Shown in pieces: positions 40,001-48,898 of a DNA stretch of 64,000 nucleotides. This DNA is from Ochrobactrum sp. BTU1 (GTDB lineage Bacteria; Pseudomonadota; Alphaproteobacteria; Rhizobiales; Rhizobiaceae): positions 1 to 64,000 of the forward strand of contig CP076357.1 of assembly GCA_018798825.1 (NCBI GenBank). The letters are read 5' to 3'. Position 1 is the first letter of the stretch. Each line of letters starts with the position of its first letter. The notes beneath the pieces were generated by a model, which saw nothing but the letters and a program-made list of their open reading frames with translations, made no database searches and was not told where the DNA came from. The position numbers and the translations under genes were made by a program.

Positions 40001-41115
40001 AGGCTCCTTTCGATCCAGCCCCCGTCCGCGAGACGTTGCGCGCTGCGATCGAAGTGTCGGGGATTCCACGCGATATCCTCGAGTATGAGGTTCGTATGGC
40101 ACGCAATGCCATTCTGGAAGGCGATGCGTCTTTCAATTTCTTCGCCCTCATCACTGACGTAGATTTGGGACCTGTAGACTGGAAACGCGCTTCAGCCTGT
40201 GAACCGGATCTCAACAAAATAGAAGCTGCGCTCTATCATCCTTCTTCATGGGTAATCGAAATAGCCGCAACTCTACTGGAGTCGCTTGCGGACAGGGCTA
40301 TGTTGCAGAAAATAACGAGCCGAGCAATCGGAGGCGGACGTGGCGATACGTTGTGGGCCGCGGCAGGACTGGCCGTTGACTTGGACAAAGCGGAAATGGT
40401 TTCGGCCATCTACGACCGCCTGTGCGAAGATCTGTCATACGGTTGCGATCACCTGCTGCTCGCGCTGCCCGACCTGGCAGCCCCCATGGATGTTCGCCTG
40501 GTCGTAGCCCTTGAAGCAGCGTTTCTTCACGGCACTCTTGAGACAGCCACTGCGGCAGGCAAACTGGCTGTGCGATATGCTTCACCAGATGTCCTGGAAC
40601 TGCTCCCAATTCTTGACAGAGCTGCCGAGCATTGGAAGATTAAAGAGAAACCTTACCCGAAAAATGGTGGTGTTGTGCCTGGCAGTCCGCGTGCGGCTAT
40701 CGCCGAAGCGCGAGCCCTCATCCAGGCACCTACCTACGAAAATCTGAAAAACTACCTGACGGACTCGCGTTCGGATATGCGTGAGCTTGGCTCAAAGAAC
40801 TTGGTCACCTGCCTTTCCCGACAGCCGCAATTGGCGTTAAGCTTTCTCGCGGACATCGAAGAGGGCGCAGTGTCTGCAGATATTCTCGACAAGGCGTTGA
40901 CGAGCGGTGTCGCCTGGAAGGCGGAATCTATCTCAAAGGTGAACGACTTTCTTAATTCCTCAACAAAGTCGCTACGGTTTGCGGCTATGGCTGTCTTGTG
41001 CCGGGAATACTGCGAGCCGGACTTCATTCTAAGTGAAGCAACACGGATGACAGAGGATCCTGATTGGCAGATCAAGGAGCGAGCCTACCGCATTCTCGAT
41101 CTGTTGCAAATCTGA
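37090..41115 (+). CDS. STAND defence protein: PD-(D/E)XK-like nuclease, NACHT NTPase, helical repeats
   Basis: The 1341-residue protein has three parts. The N-terminus (about residues 45-230) resembles Cap4/Mrr-type nucleases: GGGVNFQAAVTAIAYVYMV, then GGDDIQL and CDVQVKRG, the last giving a D...QxK active-site pattern. A NACHT domain follows, with Walker A AGPGMGKTT near residue 352 and Walker B LLCDGLDETG near residue 421, and a TTRPVGY sensor stretch. From about residue 600 to the end it is alpha-helical and repeat-like (HEAT/ARM-like), the usual sensor arm. The architecture is that of antiphage STAND NLR-like proteins, in which a phage protein triggers oligomerisation and nuclease activation. 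The trigger is unknown. Confidence 0.8.
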   Translation: MPSPITERSIPVPSSASKSENSRKQKRNAPDSKRRVAGGAATGGGVNFQAAVTAIAYVYMVRGRPLKWLDGLYDDIPVSVDAETGRGGDDIQLVLKGGSRCDVQVKRGLQRGDDLWDPLLAMGRAIAEGEIEFGVLAVSTSSSGTIREELANAIFRIGDGRTDDLPEIAVAFLEKLDTAGLSRSVCKTLRIVTLSAATHDGASIAAARAELGHVCRAGSIDAAWNELYCDGMELIDRRGRRELSSIVQLLRVDKIELIDGVRSPAGLLSTLADWTIRTNASFSIFGVKKPLRLSEAWIPLQAIVREEQSVPSDPMAALHAYQAWHSREYARDTKSIDPETLGRFAKLAVLVAGPGMGKTTLLRRIAQAYAKDGIPVLNVRLTSVAARMQSGETFEEAVFTLGLSGSKISAEAARDADIRNWVLLCDGLDETGTAQVQIASSAERFAVGHPDCRVIVTTRPVGYHASDLGAWRHYDIVPIDRSVAQQHLTRLLREIGTQGPRPLDDPEDIARAELEEDAVAATILRSPLLLSLGASLIARGGSLSLSRNRLYEQLFGLVDEAPNSRTPEPPAQSFVLRRFLDILGWQISSNPIASVNIVVGNCAKILEEELGVKPLAAQAEAQSYLRYWQDVGLIERVGLQGVETLTFIHKTFGEFAAARFLVALPLTERVATLSSIRIEDSWEEVLNFAAMRGLAGDVCMLLMEGITFDGPGIASIVRCLEICGEVEFAPSEKVRHAILDYAFEVIMSPRRERAAEVGIAMIAYAQRFPDEVAVRCTNLTSQPQSWTRLAAWTALVAAGPHYLEVDRLRMIIRDEASLAVSEKRTRHSDRVAYGPAKECDLARSFVLNGARLLLEHYPGPATDDVVVAAMQTKGLGSIAFLRRASRLLKEFGKSIDIWPELTKNSLNQFRLSAEFLDAQRKALSAQLDAIDGGVGTVEVQPAVRPKLLNLSALFLVTNYMELPLDDVWNWEAPFDPAPVRETLRAAIEVSGIPRDILEYEVRMARNAILEGDASFNFFALITDVDLGPVDWKRASACEPDLNKIEAALYHPSSWVIEIAATLLESLADRAMLQKITSRAIGGGRGDTLWAAAGLAVDLDKAEMVSAIYDRLCEDLSYGCDHLLLALPDLAAPMDVRLVVALEAAFLHGTLETATAAGKLAVRYASPDVLELLPILDRAAEHWKIKEKPYPKNGGVVPGSPRAAIAEARALIQAPTYENLKNYLTDSRSDMRELGSKNLVTCLSRQPQLALSFLADIEEGAVSADILDKALTSGVAWKAESISKVNDFLNSSTKSLRFAAMAVLCREYCEPDFILSEATRMTEDPDWQIKERAYRILDLLQI

Positions 41116-42238
41116 GCCCCGGTGCATTTGTGCCGCCCGGATATATTTTGTCGGTCGAGGACATTGTTATGGATATCCAGCGGGTTAGTTTTATACACAA
41201 TGGGCCGCGGGTTCTAAATTCTTCAAGGCGAGGGGCCATATTGCTGTTGATGGGAGATAGCGGCAAGAATCTTGACTGGCTACCTAGATAAGAGGACGCC
41301 GGTGGACGTTTGGCTTGATGCGGTTCATTTGTTCTTGATTTCGAATCAGAAACAAGCTCCCAGACACCAAATTTTCCCCGTTTTACAGCAATTGGGCGCA
41401 TCCAGCCGTTGCCCCGGCTTTCTTCCCCGACAGGCAGTTGGGCGCTGTATATACAATCCGGCGTGAATACTGTGCCATCGGCCGCGCCGTCAGCAATATC
41501 ATTCGGCGGAGGGCAAAGAGATTACGACGATGAACAGTACTTACGTGGTCTCGATCACTCGAATTAAGGTCGCGAACGTGCGTACAGCCGTTTCCCGTTG
41601 GTAGTTCGTTTTTGTCTGCTATGGGGTGGGGAGCGGACTGACAGCTTTCGAGCAACTATGCTGGGAAGCTGCCCTTCACGCGCTAACCAAGCTTCGGCAG
41701 CTTCGCGCCTACTTATCGGTCATCAAAGCCGCTGTCGTCACGAAATAAAGCAGACATAGCTGTGGTCACGACGGACGCCGACGAGGGGGCAACATGCCGC
41801 GTCGCTTGGGGGAACCGCGCAGGGCAAGTCCCTTCAGCATGCGCGTTCCGTGACCTTGACTTCCAGGAATTGCCTCCAAGGTGCAGTTCCAGCGGCTTGC
41901 ATTGATACTGACTGGGGACCTCAACGCCGTGCGCGGCATCGCCGGCAATCTGGCCAAGCATGTAGAACCCCATCGGCTGGGAGTTTCACAATGCGGTGCG
42001 GAGTATCCGGGAAATGGCATTTCTCGACAGGCAATCTTGCTATTCGAATGCACTGCCACAGTGGAGGCCGCTACCGCTGCGATGTTTACCAGCAAGTATG
42101 CTAACGTACAGGTTTCTAACCATTTTCCCATCTGATCGCAGCATCAGTCTGCGAACCAAAGGGGTTATCGGGCATGTATTGCGCCACCACTTGAAGTTGG
42201 CTATGAAGGTCATTCATGTAACCTAATTGGGGCTATTA
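41116..42238. other. Gene-poor spacer before the Gabija-like operon
   Basis: About 1.1 kb without a gene I can support. Overlapping frames of 84 to 121 codons at 41713-42135 on both strands suggest decayed coding sequence, but no domain could be recognised in any of them. The end of the spacer has TTGGGG at 42227-42232, which serves as ribosome site for the next gene. Confidence 0.4.
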
Positions 42239-44227
42239 GTGTTCCTCGAGAGCCTTACAATCCGTAATTTCCGTTGCTACGGCGATGTATCCACGAAACT
42301 TTCGCTGAAGGCCGGGACCAATGCCTTCGTGGGCAATAACGGTGCCGGGAAGACCGCTGCTCTCGAAGCCCTGAAGCGGTTGTTTTCTTCTGCGGCTGTG
42401 GATCGCCAAATCAAACGTTCCGACGTGCACTTCGGCCTGGGCGAAGATGCGGTGGGGCTTCAGGAGCGGGAAATCGTGATCGATGCAATTTTCGGCTTCG
42501 AGGAAAGCGAGGGGGTTTCCGCAGTCTTCAACGACTTATTTTTCAATGCGGCCGACCAGTCCCTAAAGGTCCGCATCCTGCTAGAGGGCCTGTATGTACG
42601 CTCCGAGTCTCTCGAAGATAACATTGAAGTCAAGATATACTCGGTAAACACTACGGACGCCGTGCCATTCGGACCTGACGATGAACGGAAGACACCGCTA
42701 AGAGGACGCCCGACGCAATATGCTGAAGTCATATACATTCCCGCGCACCGGGACTCTCGAGGTGTAAGTCAGTATGCGCTGAAGAACGTCCTTCAGCGCC
42801 TTGAATGGTCTGCGGATTGGACAGAGGCCACGAAGGAAAAGTCATTAGAGTTCGCCAAGGAACTTGAGCAAAATCTAAATGGCACGGATGCGGTCACCGA
42901 AGTGACAACGAGGCTCCATGGCTTCTGGTCCGCGTTGCACGACGGGCACTACGATGCTTCGCCTAAAATTAGCGTTGTAGCGGTGGAATTTGAAAAGCTA
43001 ATCCGGGAGCTGACCCTCAAATTCGATAAGTCGCCGGGCGGGGGCATGCGTCAGCTCGGTGAGTTGAGTGAGGGGCAGATGTCGCTCCTCTACTTCGCCT
43101 TGTCGGCAACGCTGCATAATCTCGTATGGGAGATGCAGAAGTCGCTACCCAATCCTCTGAAGGGGTTCAAGGCAGCCGACTTTGCTCACCCGCCTCTCAC
43201 GATTTTCGCGTTAGAAGAGCCTGAAAACCACCTATCTCCATTCTATCTGCCTCGGTTGATGAAACTGTTAGATACGCTGAATTCAAGCGGTTCAGCGCAG
43301 TCTATCGTCACAAGCCATGCGACGAGTATTTTGTCCCGCGTAAATCCGCGCCACGTCTTATACTTCCGGAACTGCCCGTCGACGCTGTGCTCGTCGGCGA
43401 TGTCCCTGCCGCTGCCGCCCGCGAAGTCCGAGGAAGACAAATTCATCCAACAGGTGATTTTGGCGAATCCCGAAATATACTTCGCCAAGCTCGTCATTAT
43501 TGGTGAAGGCGACACGGAGCGCATTGTAATTCCCAAGATGGCCGAAGCTCTAGGCACAAGCCTTGATCCTTCCTTCATCGCCTATGTCTCGATCGGTGGC
43601 CGGCATGCGCAACATTTGTGGCGTCTGCTAAACGGGCTTTCTATTCCGCATATCACACTATTAGACTTGGATTTCGGAAGACATGGCGGCGGAATGGGCC
43701 GGATCAAGAACGCGGTGCAGTGGCTCACCAATCTTGGCCCAGCATTTGTTCCTAAGCTCGTTGGAGGCACTAATGCCGTGGCTGCCGCACTGCCTGATAA
43801 CACCGTGCTCACTGGGAAATTTGTCCCTTGGACGCACTGGTTGAGAACCAGAAACATCTACTACTCGTCGCCCCTTGACCTCGACATGATGATGCTGAAG
43901 TCTTTCCCAAAGGCTTATCAACCTAATGTGGCGTTCGACGCCACAAAGGCGACGTCAAAGACGGTGAAGACGAAATTGAAAAAGTCGGTGTTCGGTGACA
44001 AGGGAAAGGGGAACACTGAACTGAAAAAGGCTAAGCTCTCCTTCACTGACGAAGACCTTTATAACTACAAATCCTTGTTCAAGTCTGCCTCGAAACCCGG
44101 GTCGCATCTCACTGCATTCGGAAAGCTCGACAACGAGACACTGGGTCGGGACTGCCCGGAACCGCTGAAGGCACTTATCCAGCGCGCACAGAAATTAATC
44201 GCACCTCCGCAGAACGAGGAACTATAG
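42239..44227 (+). CDS. OLD-family ATPase-TOPRIM nuclease (GajA-like)
   Basis: The protein of about 662 residues has an ABC-type ATPase half (LESLTIRNFRCYGD, Walker A GNNGAGKT near residue 31, Walker B FALEEPENHLSP near residue 325, then TSHATSIL) and a TOPRIM half (IIGEGDTER near residue 420, LLDLDFGRH near residue 475). This is the OLD/GajA layout: a DNA endonuclease whose ATPase domain senses nucleotides. I chose the GTG at 42239, six bases after a GGGG ribosome site; a TTG at 42227 is the alternative. It is two bases from the helicase gene, as in Gabija. It is longer than the usual GajA of just under 600 residues. Confidence 0.82.
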   Translation: MFLESLTIRNFRCYGDVSTKLSLKAGTNAFVGNNGAGKTAALEALKRLFSSAAVDRQIKRSDVHFGLGEDAVGLQEREIVIDAIFGFEESEGVSAVFNDLFFNAADQSLKVRILLEGLYVRSESLEDNIEVKIYSVNTTDAVPFGPDDERKTPLRGRPTQYAEVIYIPAHRDSRGVSQYALKNVLQRLEWSADWTEATKEKSLEFAKELEQNLNGTDAVTEVTTRLHGFWSALHDGHYDASPKISVVAVEFEKLIRELTLKFDKSPGGGMRQLGELSEGQMSLLYFALSATLHNLVWEMQKSLPNPLKGFKAADFAHPPLTIFALEEPENHLSPFYLPRLMKLLDTLNSSGSAQSIVTSHATSILSRVNPRHVLYFRNCPSTLCSSAMSLPLPPAKSEEDKFIQQVILANPEIYFAKLVIIGEGDTERIVIPKMAEALGTSLDPSFIAYVSIGGRHAQHLWRLLNGLSIPHITLLDLDFGRHGGGMGRIKNAVQWLTNLGPAFVPKLVGGTNAVAAALPDNTVLTGKFVPWTHWLRTRNIYYSSPLDLDMMMLKSFPKAYQPNVAFDATKATSKTVKTKLKKSVFGDKGKGNTELKKAKLSFTDEDLYNYKSLFKSASKPGSHLTAFGKLDNETLGRDCPEPLKALIQRAQKLIAPPQNEEL

Positions 44228-44229
44228 CG

Positions 44230-46083
44230 ATGTTCGTAAATCCCGAGCGCTGGAAGCCGTCGGCGGGCATCTCTCTTGAGGGTACGGCACTTGAGGTCGT
44301 GAAATCGCGTAAATCAATGTCAGTCCTCGCTGGGCCTGGCGCAGGCAAGACTGAGCTTCTGGCGCAGCGCGCCGCCTTCCTTCTCAATACGGGACTATGC
44401 CCTCCACCGAAGCGAATCCTCGCCATTGCCTTTAAAGTAGACGCAGCCCGCAATTTGCACGAACGCGTTCAGCAGCGATCGGACCAGGATACTTCGCGGC
44501 GGTTCGAGTCCCTGACGTTGCATGCCTTCGCCAAACGAACCCTCGATCAGTTCAGAGAGGCACTTGAGCCATCGTTGCGACCTTCCTCTGATTACAAGAT
44601 AATCTTTCCAAACAGAGATAGTTGGCTGGCCTTTCAAAGCGCGCATCGGGGCGACTATCCAGAACTCCAAGGTCTCAACGCCAATCAGATAGCCCGCATT
44701 GTCAGCGGGTTGCCCGACGCCCATGGCAATGATGGGAGCCCAGACGACGTAGTTCGTAGACTCTGGTGGAGTGAGTGCCTCACGAGCGTTCCCTCAGTAT
44801 TGTCGTTCGATATGGTAATGCATCTAGCTTCGCATATCGTCAGATCGCGGCCGATCATCCGGGATGCCATCGCGGCTACCTATACCCACGTCTTCCTGGA
44901 TGAGTTCCAGGACGTGACGGCTGATCAATACGACCTGGTTCGAACGATATTCCTGAAGAGCGCTACCGTTATTACGGCGGTAGGCGATACCAACCAGGCG
45001 ATTATGGGATGGGCAGGTGCTCGGCCCGGCATCTTTTCGAAGTTCGCGAACGACTTCTATGCTGAAAATCGGAAGCTTCAATTCAATTTCAGATCGAACG
45101 CCAGGATCGTCGCTCTCATAAATGATCTATCGTCCCTTTTCGCCGATGAAGACCCGGTTCCGACGGAAAGCGCACGCAGTGAAGAGGGATATCCTAGTGA
45201 TGCCGTCGAGGCGTGGCTGTTTCCGACCCGCGACGCAGAAGGGCAAGAGCTCGCTCGATTCGTGAAAGAGTCGTTGTCACAAAACCCAGCCCTGGCGGCA
45301 CATGATTTCGTAGTATTAACACGCCTTCGAGCAGACAATGTGGAAACGCGTCTTGCGCCATATTTCGCAGAGGAAGGTCTACGCCTACGCAACGACGCTA
45401 GAATGATCGGCCCGATTAGCATTCAAGACCTTGTAAAGGAGCCAGTATTCCAATTCCTGTCGGCTATTCTAAAAATGGTGCACGGTGTCAGGGAAGGAAG
45501 CCCCTTTCAAATCTCTCGTGACATGCTCGTCGGCTTGGAGGGCATTGACCTATCAACGGATAGAGGCACCGCCAGAAGTCTGCGTCTGGTTCAGGACCTC
45601 GTCGCTGACGCTGGTGCGTTCACGAGGGAAAAACATCCGGCAGACGCCTCGTTCGTCGAATTCACACACATTGTGCTTCCGGATGCACGCCGTGAGCAGT
45701 TCTGTCGCACATACAGGGATTACCAAAACCGCGAATACCTTGACTCGATTATCGAGGCATCGGCGGCTTTTTTCGCGGAATGCGGGGACGGCACACAGAC
45801 ATGGCGAACGTTCATTGAGAACGTCGCTGGCCACGGTGCAGTCAAAATAATGACCATCCACAAGTCAAAAGGTCTAGAATACCACACGGTTGTATTTACG
45901 GAATTCAATGACGACGCATTCTGGAACAACAATGACGACGTCAACGTGTTCTTCGTAGCGCTGTCGCGAGCACGAGAGCGGATACGCTTCTCTCTCACGC
46001 GAGATTCGCGCGGCCACAGGAACGTCGAGAAGTTTCTAAAGGCGCTTATTGATTCAGGCGTCGAATTCAGAGAGCGGGAATGA
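44230..46083 (+). CDS. UvrD-like superfamily 1 helicase (GajB-like)
   Basis: The 617-residue helicase has the SF1A motifs: Walker A LAGPGAGKTE near residue 34, TLHAFAKR, Walker B VFLDEFQD near residue 222, GDTNQAIMGWAGA, FNFRSNARI, MTIHKSKGLEYHTVVF, and FVALSRARERI near the end. Position directly after an OLD nuclease fits GajB of the Gabija antiphage system, which activates GajA after DNA unwinding or termini sensing. It is longer than the roughly 500 residues of many GajB proteins. Confidence 0.85.
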   Translation: MFVNPERWKPSAGISLEGTALEVVKSRKSMSVLAGPGAGKTELLAQRAAFLLNTGLCPPPKRILAIAFKVDAARNLHERVQQRSDQDTSRRFESLTLHAFAKRTLDQFREALEPSLRPSSDYKIIFPNRDSWLAFQSAHRGDYPELQGLNANQIARIVSGLPDAHGNDGSPDDVVRRLWWSECLTSVPSVLSFDMVMHLASHIVRSRPIIRDAIAATYTHVFLDEFQDVTADQYDLVRTIFLKSATVITAVGDTNQAIMGWAGARPGIFSKFANDFYAENRKLQFNFRSNARIVALINDLSSLFADEDPVPTESARSEEGYPSDAVEAWLFPTRDAEGQELARFVKESLSQNPALAAHDFVVLTRLRADNVETRLAPYFAEEGLRLRNDARMIGPISIQDLVKEPVFQFLSAILKMVHGVREGSPFQISRDMLVGLEGIDLSTDRGTARSLRLVQDLVADAGAFTREKHPADASFVEFTHIVLPDARREQFCRTYRDYQNREYLDSIIEASAAFFAECGDGTQTWRTFIENVAGHGAVKIMTIHKSKGLEYHTVVFTEFNDDAFWNNNDDVNVFFVALSRARERIRFSLTRDSRGHRNVEKFLKALIDSGVEFRERE

Positions 46084-46141
46084 GGTTTGTATCCAATTTT
46101 GATCGAAATTGATTTCCCAGAAATTCAATATGGAGCACTTG

Positions 46142-47998
46142 ATGATCGAGCAGGCAGTTCAATTTCAGCTTCCACAACCCTGGGCAGACCAAGTCTTTCG
46201 ACGAGAGCGAATTGGAACAATCAATTTTCTAGTTGGTCCTAACGGCAGTGGAAAGTCGCGGTTTGCGCGCGCTCTGAGAGATGCCCTCCCGAACACCCGC
46301 CTTCTAAGTACAGATCGCCTCGACATAGGTGCTGGTTTCCGCAACATTTTCGGCGACTATTTGGCCGCGGGGTTCCAAAAAAGCAATTTTCAGCAGTTTA
46401 AGCTGCACTCCGAAGTCGATGGTTGGGGCGGTGACGCATTCATTATACTCGAGGAACGTCCCGACATCCGAGTAAGGGTCGAAGCGACTCTATCAAGCCT
46501 TTTCAATCGTCAGATCACCATGGAATGGGATTCCGGCAATCTGCTTCCAAAGGTTTCTAACCGCGGTGCCGCGCCTTATCGTTTAGATCGCGACGAGTGC
46601 CACGGCATTCGTGAGCTCTTGGTCCTGCTCACGCAATTGTACAACGACCGGCACAGCTATCTGATCATCGACGAACCGGAACTAAATCTGCATCCCCAGT
46701 ATCAAGCCTTCTTCCTGCACGAAGTGAGAAAGGTCGCCGGCGCGCCGGCTCCTGGGTCGTCCCGCAAGGGCGTTTTCCTGGTAACCCATTCGCCTTTCAT
46801 AATAGACGTAAGGTCAATCGACGACCTGAAGTCCACAATTTCCTTTGCCTCGGACCATTCAATTCCGCGATCGCCCGAGCTTGACGATCCTCGTTTTTCC
46901 ACTCTGGTTTCACGTCTGAACGTCCACCACAAGCAGCTCTTCTTCTCCGACAACCCAATCTTCGTTGAAGGCATCCTCGACAGCCAGATGATCGAGGCGA
47001 TCCAAGAACGCCGGGGCTTTTCGATCGCGTCTGCAGGTAGCTGTCTGATCGACGTCGGTGGGTGCGAAGAGGTCAATAAGTATCTTATCTTCTGCAGGTC
47101 ATTGGGGAAGAAGGCCTTCTTCTTCTACGATCTCGACAGTCTCTTCCTTGGCAACTTGCGCCAATGCATCCGAGATGACGGTACGATGGTCGAATTCCTC
47201 GCTCAGCTTGGCTTAGGTCAAGATTTTAGCCGATTGTGCGGCGAACTGGATCGGCTGCTCACTAACGCAATTGCGACCATCAGCGCTGCGCAGGCGAATT
47301 CAGATCGCATCCGCGCGCTCCAAGACTATATCGATGGGCTCCGTGTCGATGGTCAACTCGTGAACAAGAACCTGGCGAAGGCCCGGGTCGCCGTAGCCAC
47401 AGAGCTTGCATGGGGCCGTGATGAGATCGAGCCCATTCTAACCCGCCCTGTCACGTTGGACATCAAGGGAAGGTTAGACAGAATTCTCGGACTGCTCCAC
47501 GAAGTCAACGTGTTCGTCCTGCCCGGGGGAGCACTAGAACACTACCTTCCATCATACCGAGGCCCCAGGTACAAACTGGAGGAATCCGCGAAGAGAAATG
47601 CAGTGGATGGAGAAATAGTCGAGCTAGCGACAGGCAATCATGACGGCGTGCTTTCTGAGCGCTATGGCGAATTGCACGCAAACATCTGCAAGCTCCCCGG
47701 AAAGCCGTCGGTGGATGTCGATACTGTCCTGAAGGCCTACCTCGCGGATTACATACATGAACTCCAAGGCGTCATCATCACTCCTCCCGAAAGGACGACC
47801 GAAGAAATCAACGCCCATTTTGCAAGGTCAGGTGTGGGGCTCGGAAAGCTCTTTCAGATATCGGCACTTGAGAGATTGGAAGATCGTCGGTTTCGTGCCG
47901 ACATAACGATTATGGGCGATGTCAATCGCATTATTCAGGTTTCGGATCAAACAAACGCCGGCATGAGGCAATTCGAAATGCCTAGAGCCGCAGAATAG
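46142..47998 (+). CDS. Second OLD-like ATPase with TOPRIM-like domain
   Basis: The 618-residue protein has an ATPase domain (FLVGPNGSGKSRFARAL near residue 31, LIIDEPELNLHPQYQ near residue 175, VTHSPFIID) and a C-terminal part with TOPRIM-like motifs (IFVEGILDSQMIEAI near residue 274 and FFFYDLDSLFLG near residue 329). The organisation is that of OLD-family nucleases, but the sequence is quite different from the GajA-like gene two places upstream. I chose the ATG at 46142 with GGAG six bases upstream; ATG 46130 and TTG 46109 are alternatives. It follows the helicase by 58 bases on the same strand and may be a third component. Confidence 0.7.
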   Translation: MIEQAVQFQLPQPWADQVFRRERIGTINFLVGPNGSGKSRFARALRDALPNTRLLSTDRLDIGAGFRNIFGDYLAAGFQKSNFQQFKLHSEVDGWGGDAFIILEERPDIRVRVEATLSSLFNRQITMEWDSGNLLPKVSNRGAAPYRLDRDECHGIRELLVLLTQLYNDRHSYLIIDEPELNLHPQYQAFFLHEVRKVAGAPAPGSSRKGVFLVTHSPFIIDVRSIDDLKSTISFASDHSIPRSPELDDPRFSTLVSRLNVHHKQLFFSDNPIFVEGILDSQMIEAIQERRGFSIASAGSCLIDVGGCEEVNKYLIFCRSLGKKAFFFYDLDSLFLGNLRQCIRDDGTMVEFLAQLGLGQDFSRLCGELDRLLTNAIATISAAQANSDRIRALQDYIDGLRVDGQLVNKNLAKARVAVATELAWGRDEIEPILTRPVTLDIKGRLDRILGLLHEVNVFVLPGGALEHYLPSYRGPRYKLEESAKRNAVDGEIVELATGNHDGVLSERYGELHANICKLPGKPSVDVDTVLKAYLADYIHELQGVIITPPERTTEEINAHFARSGVGLGKLFQISALERLEDRRFRADITIMGDVNRIIQVSDQTNAGMRQFEMPRAAE

Positions 47999-48369
47999 CT
48001 TTGACGGTAACTTACTCTTGTCTCATCGCCTTACAACCTCGACTTGGTCGGTCTAGGCGTGCGTTGACGCGACGCGAGCTGATCGACCGAAGGGGTCACC
48101 GCGCGCCCCTGCAGACGAGAAGGGTACTTTGGTCTGCATTGGTTCTGTTGCAGATGCGGCATTGGGTAGTGTGATATCCACTTACTGCCGGTTCCGGAAC
48201 TCGTCGGCTGGTACTTCGATGTCCGCTTTTGTGGAGGGCGCGCTCGCAGCGGACCGTGTGCTTTCGGCCCCATTGCTGCCATTAAACAAGGATGCAATTC
48301 TTTTACCGGAATTTAGGCAGCGGGTTCGCGCCGCTCTTGTTTAGCGGAGCGAACGTTTTTGCATATGCC
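47999..48369. other. Spacer between the defence island and the split rtcB
   Basis: About 370 bases without a supported gene. It contains a short plus-strand frame (from 48219) with no recognisable domain. It separates the convergent OLD-like gene and the rtcB 3' fragment. Confidence 0.4.
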
Positions 48370-48553
48370 TCATCCTATAACGGTAATGAGGGGTTTGATT
48401 TTTGCCACTTTTGTTACCATTCCCGCCTCGACCATCGGTTCGACCACGCAGTCTATCGACTTATAAGCGCCTGGCGCTTCTTCATTGAGGCGGGCATGAA
48501 TTTCGCCAAGGATGTCTTGCCTGCTTCGCAAAGTTGGACTTTGTGGATCGATC
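48370..48553 (-). pseudogene. rtcB: rtcB copy 1, 3' fragment split off by an IS66-family insertion
   Basis: Read on the minus strand, this fragment encodes the RtcB C-terminus: DPQSPTLRSRQDILGEIHAR..., then AYKSIDCVVEPMVEAG and VTKVAKIKPLITVIG, ending in a TGA at 48370-48372. It joins in frame to the 5' part at 54514-55777 when the IS and one copy of the 8-base duplication are removed, giving a 479-residue protein. The fragment alone has no start and cannot be functional. Confidence 0.93.
48546..48553. repeat. Left target-site duplication of the outer IS66 element
   Basis: GATCGATC directly abuts the left end of the element and is repeated at 54514-54521 beyond the right end. Eight bases is the usual duplication length of the IS66 family. 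Confidence 0.9.
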
Positions 48554-48573
48554 GTAGCCGTTGTTTCAGCGCC
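48554..48573 (+). repeat. Left terminal inverted repeat of the outer IS66 element
   Basis: GTAGCCGTTGTTTCAGCGCC matches the inverted right end GTAACCGGTGTTCTGACCCC at most of the first 13 positions and again at the end. The same left end recurs at 48831 for the inner copy. Confidence 0.85.
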
Positions 48574-48591
48574 ACAGCGTTCACACAGCGT

Positions 48592-48613
48592 CTAAATCTC
48601 TATTGAGATTTAG
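48592..48613 (-). terminator. Stem-loop after the acetyltransferase gene (outer copy)
   Basis: CTAAATCTC-TATT-GAGATTTAG is a perfect nine-pair stem lying just beyond the acetyltransferase stop codon on its strand. The inner copy has the same structure at 48869-48890. It may end transcription of the IS genes and limit read-through. Confidence 0.45.
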
Positions 48614-48621
48614 GTGTTTCT

Positions 48622-48830
48622 TCAGTTTGTAGTCCAACGTAATGTCATATCCCAACAATCCAAACCTGGTCCAAAGCCGTTGGGCGTAATTTTTGAGACC
48701 CTGAATCCTAGTCTCTCATAGAAACCAGCACTATGTTGGCTTGTTGAAAGCACTAGCTCGTCTATGTTTGGCAAATGTCGAGCTTGCTCTAACCTGGCTT
48801 TAAACAAGTAGGTGCCAAAGCCTTTTCGAT
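48622..48830 (-). pseudogene. Acetyltransferase of the outer IS, C-terminal fragment
   Basis: This is the 3' part of the GNAT gene of the outer element (KGFGTYLFKARLEQARHLP through GLDCWDMTLRWTTN). It is cut at the TTTTCGAT duplication where the inner copy inserted. The 5' part is at 51807-52076. Confidence 0.88.
48823..48830. repeat. Left target-site duplication of the inner IS66 element
   Basis: TTTTCGAT abuts the inner element's left end and recurs at 51807-51814 after its right end. The intact acetyltransferase gene of the inner copy shows the same octamer once, confirming it is host (outer IS) sequence duplicated on insertion. Confidence 0.9.
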
Positions 48831-48898
48831 GTAGCCGTTGTTTCAGCGCCACAGCGTTCACACAGCGTCTAAATCTCTATTGAGATTTAGGTGTTTCT

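Noticed and set aside
41713..42135. Overlapping ORFs of 84-121 codons on both strands
   Set aside because: No recognisable domain or ribosome site on either strand; kept only as gene-poor spacer.
30925..47998. Integrative element with integrase for the defence island
   Set aside because: No integrase, tRNA attachment site or flanking direct repeat was seen.
48622..48861. Separate 79-residue GNAT-like gene
   Set aside because: It is the 3' fragment of the outer IS acetyltransferase joined to inner IS sequence.
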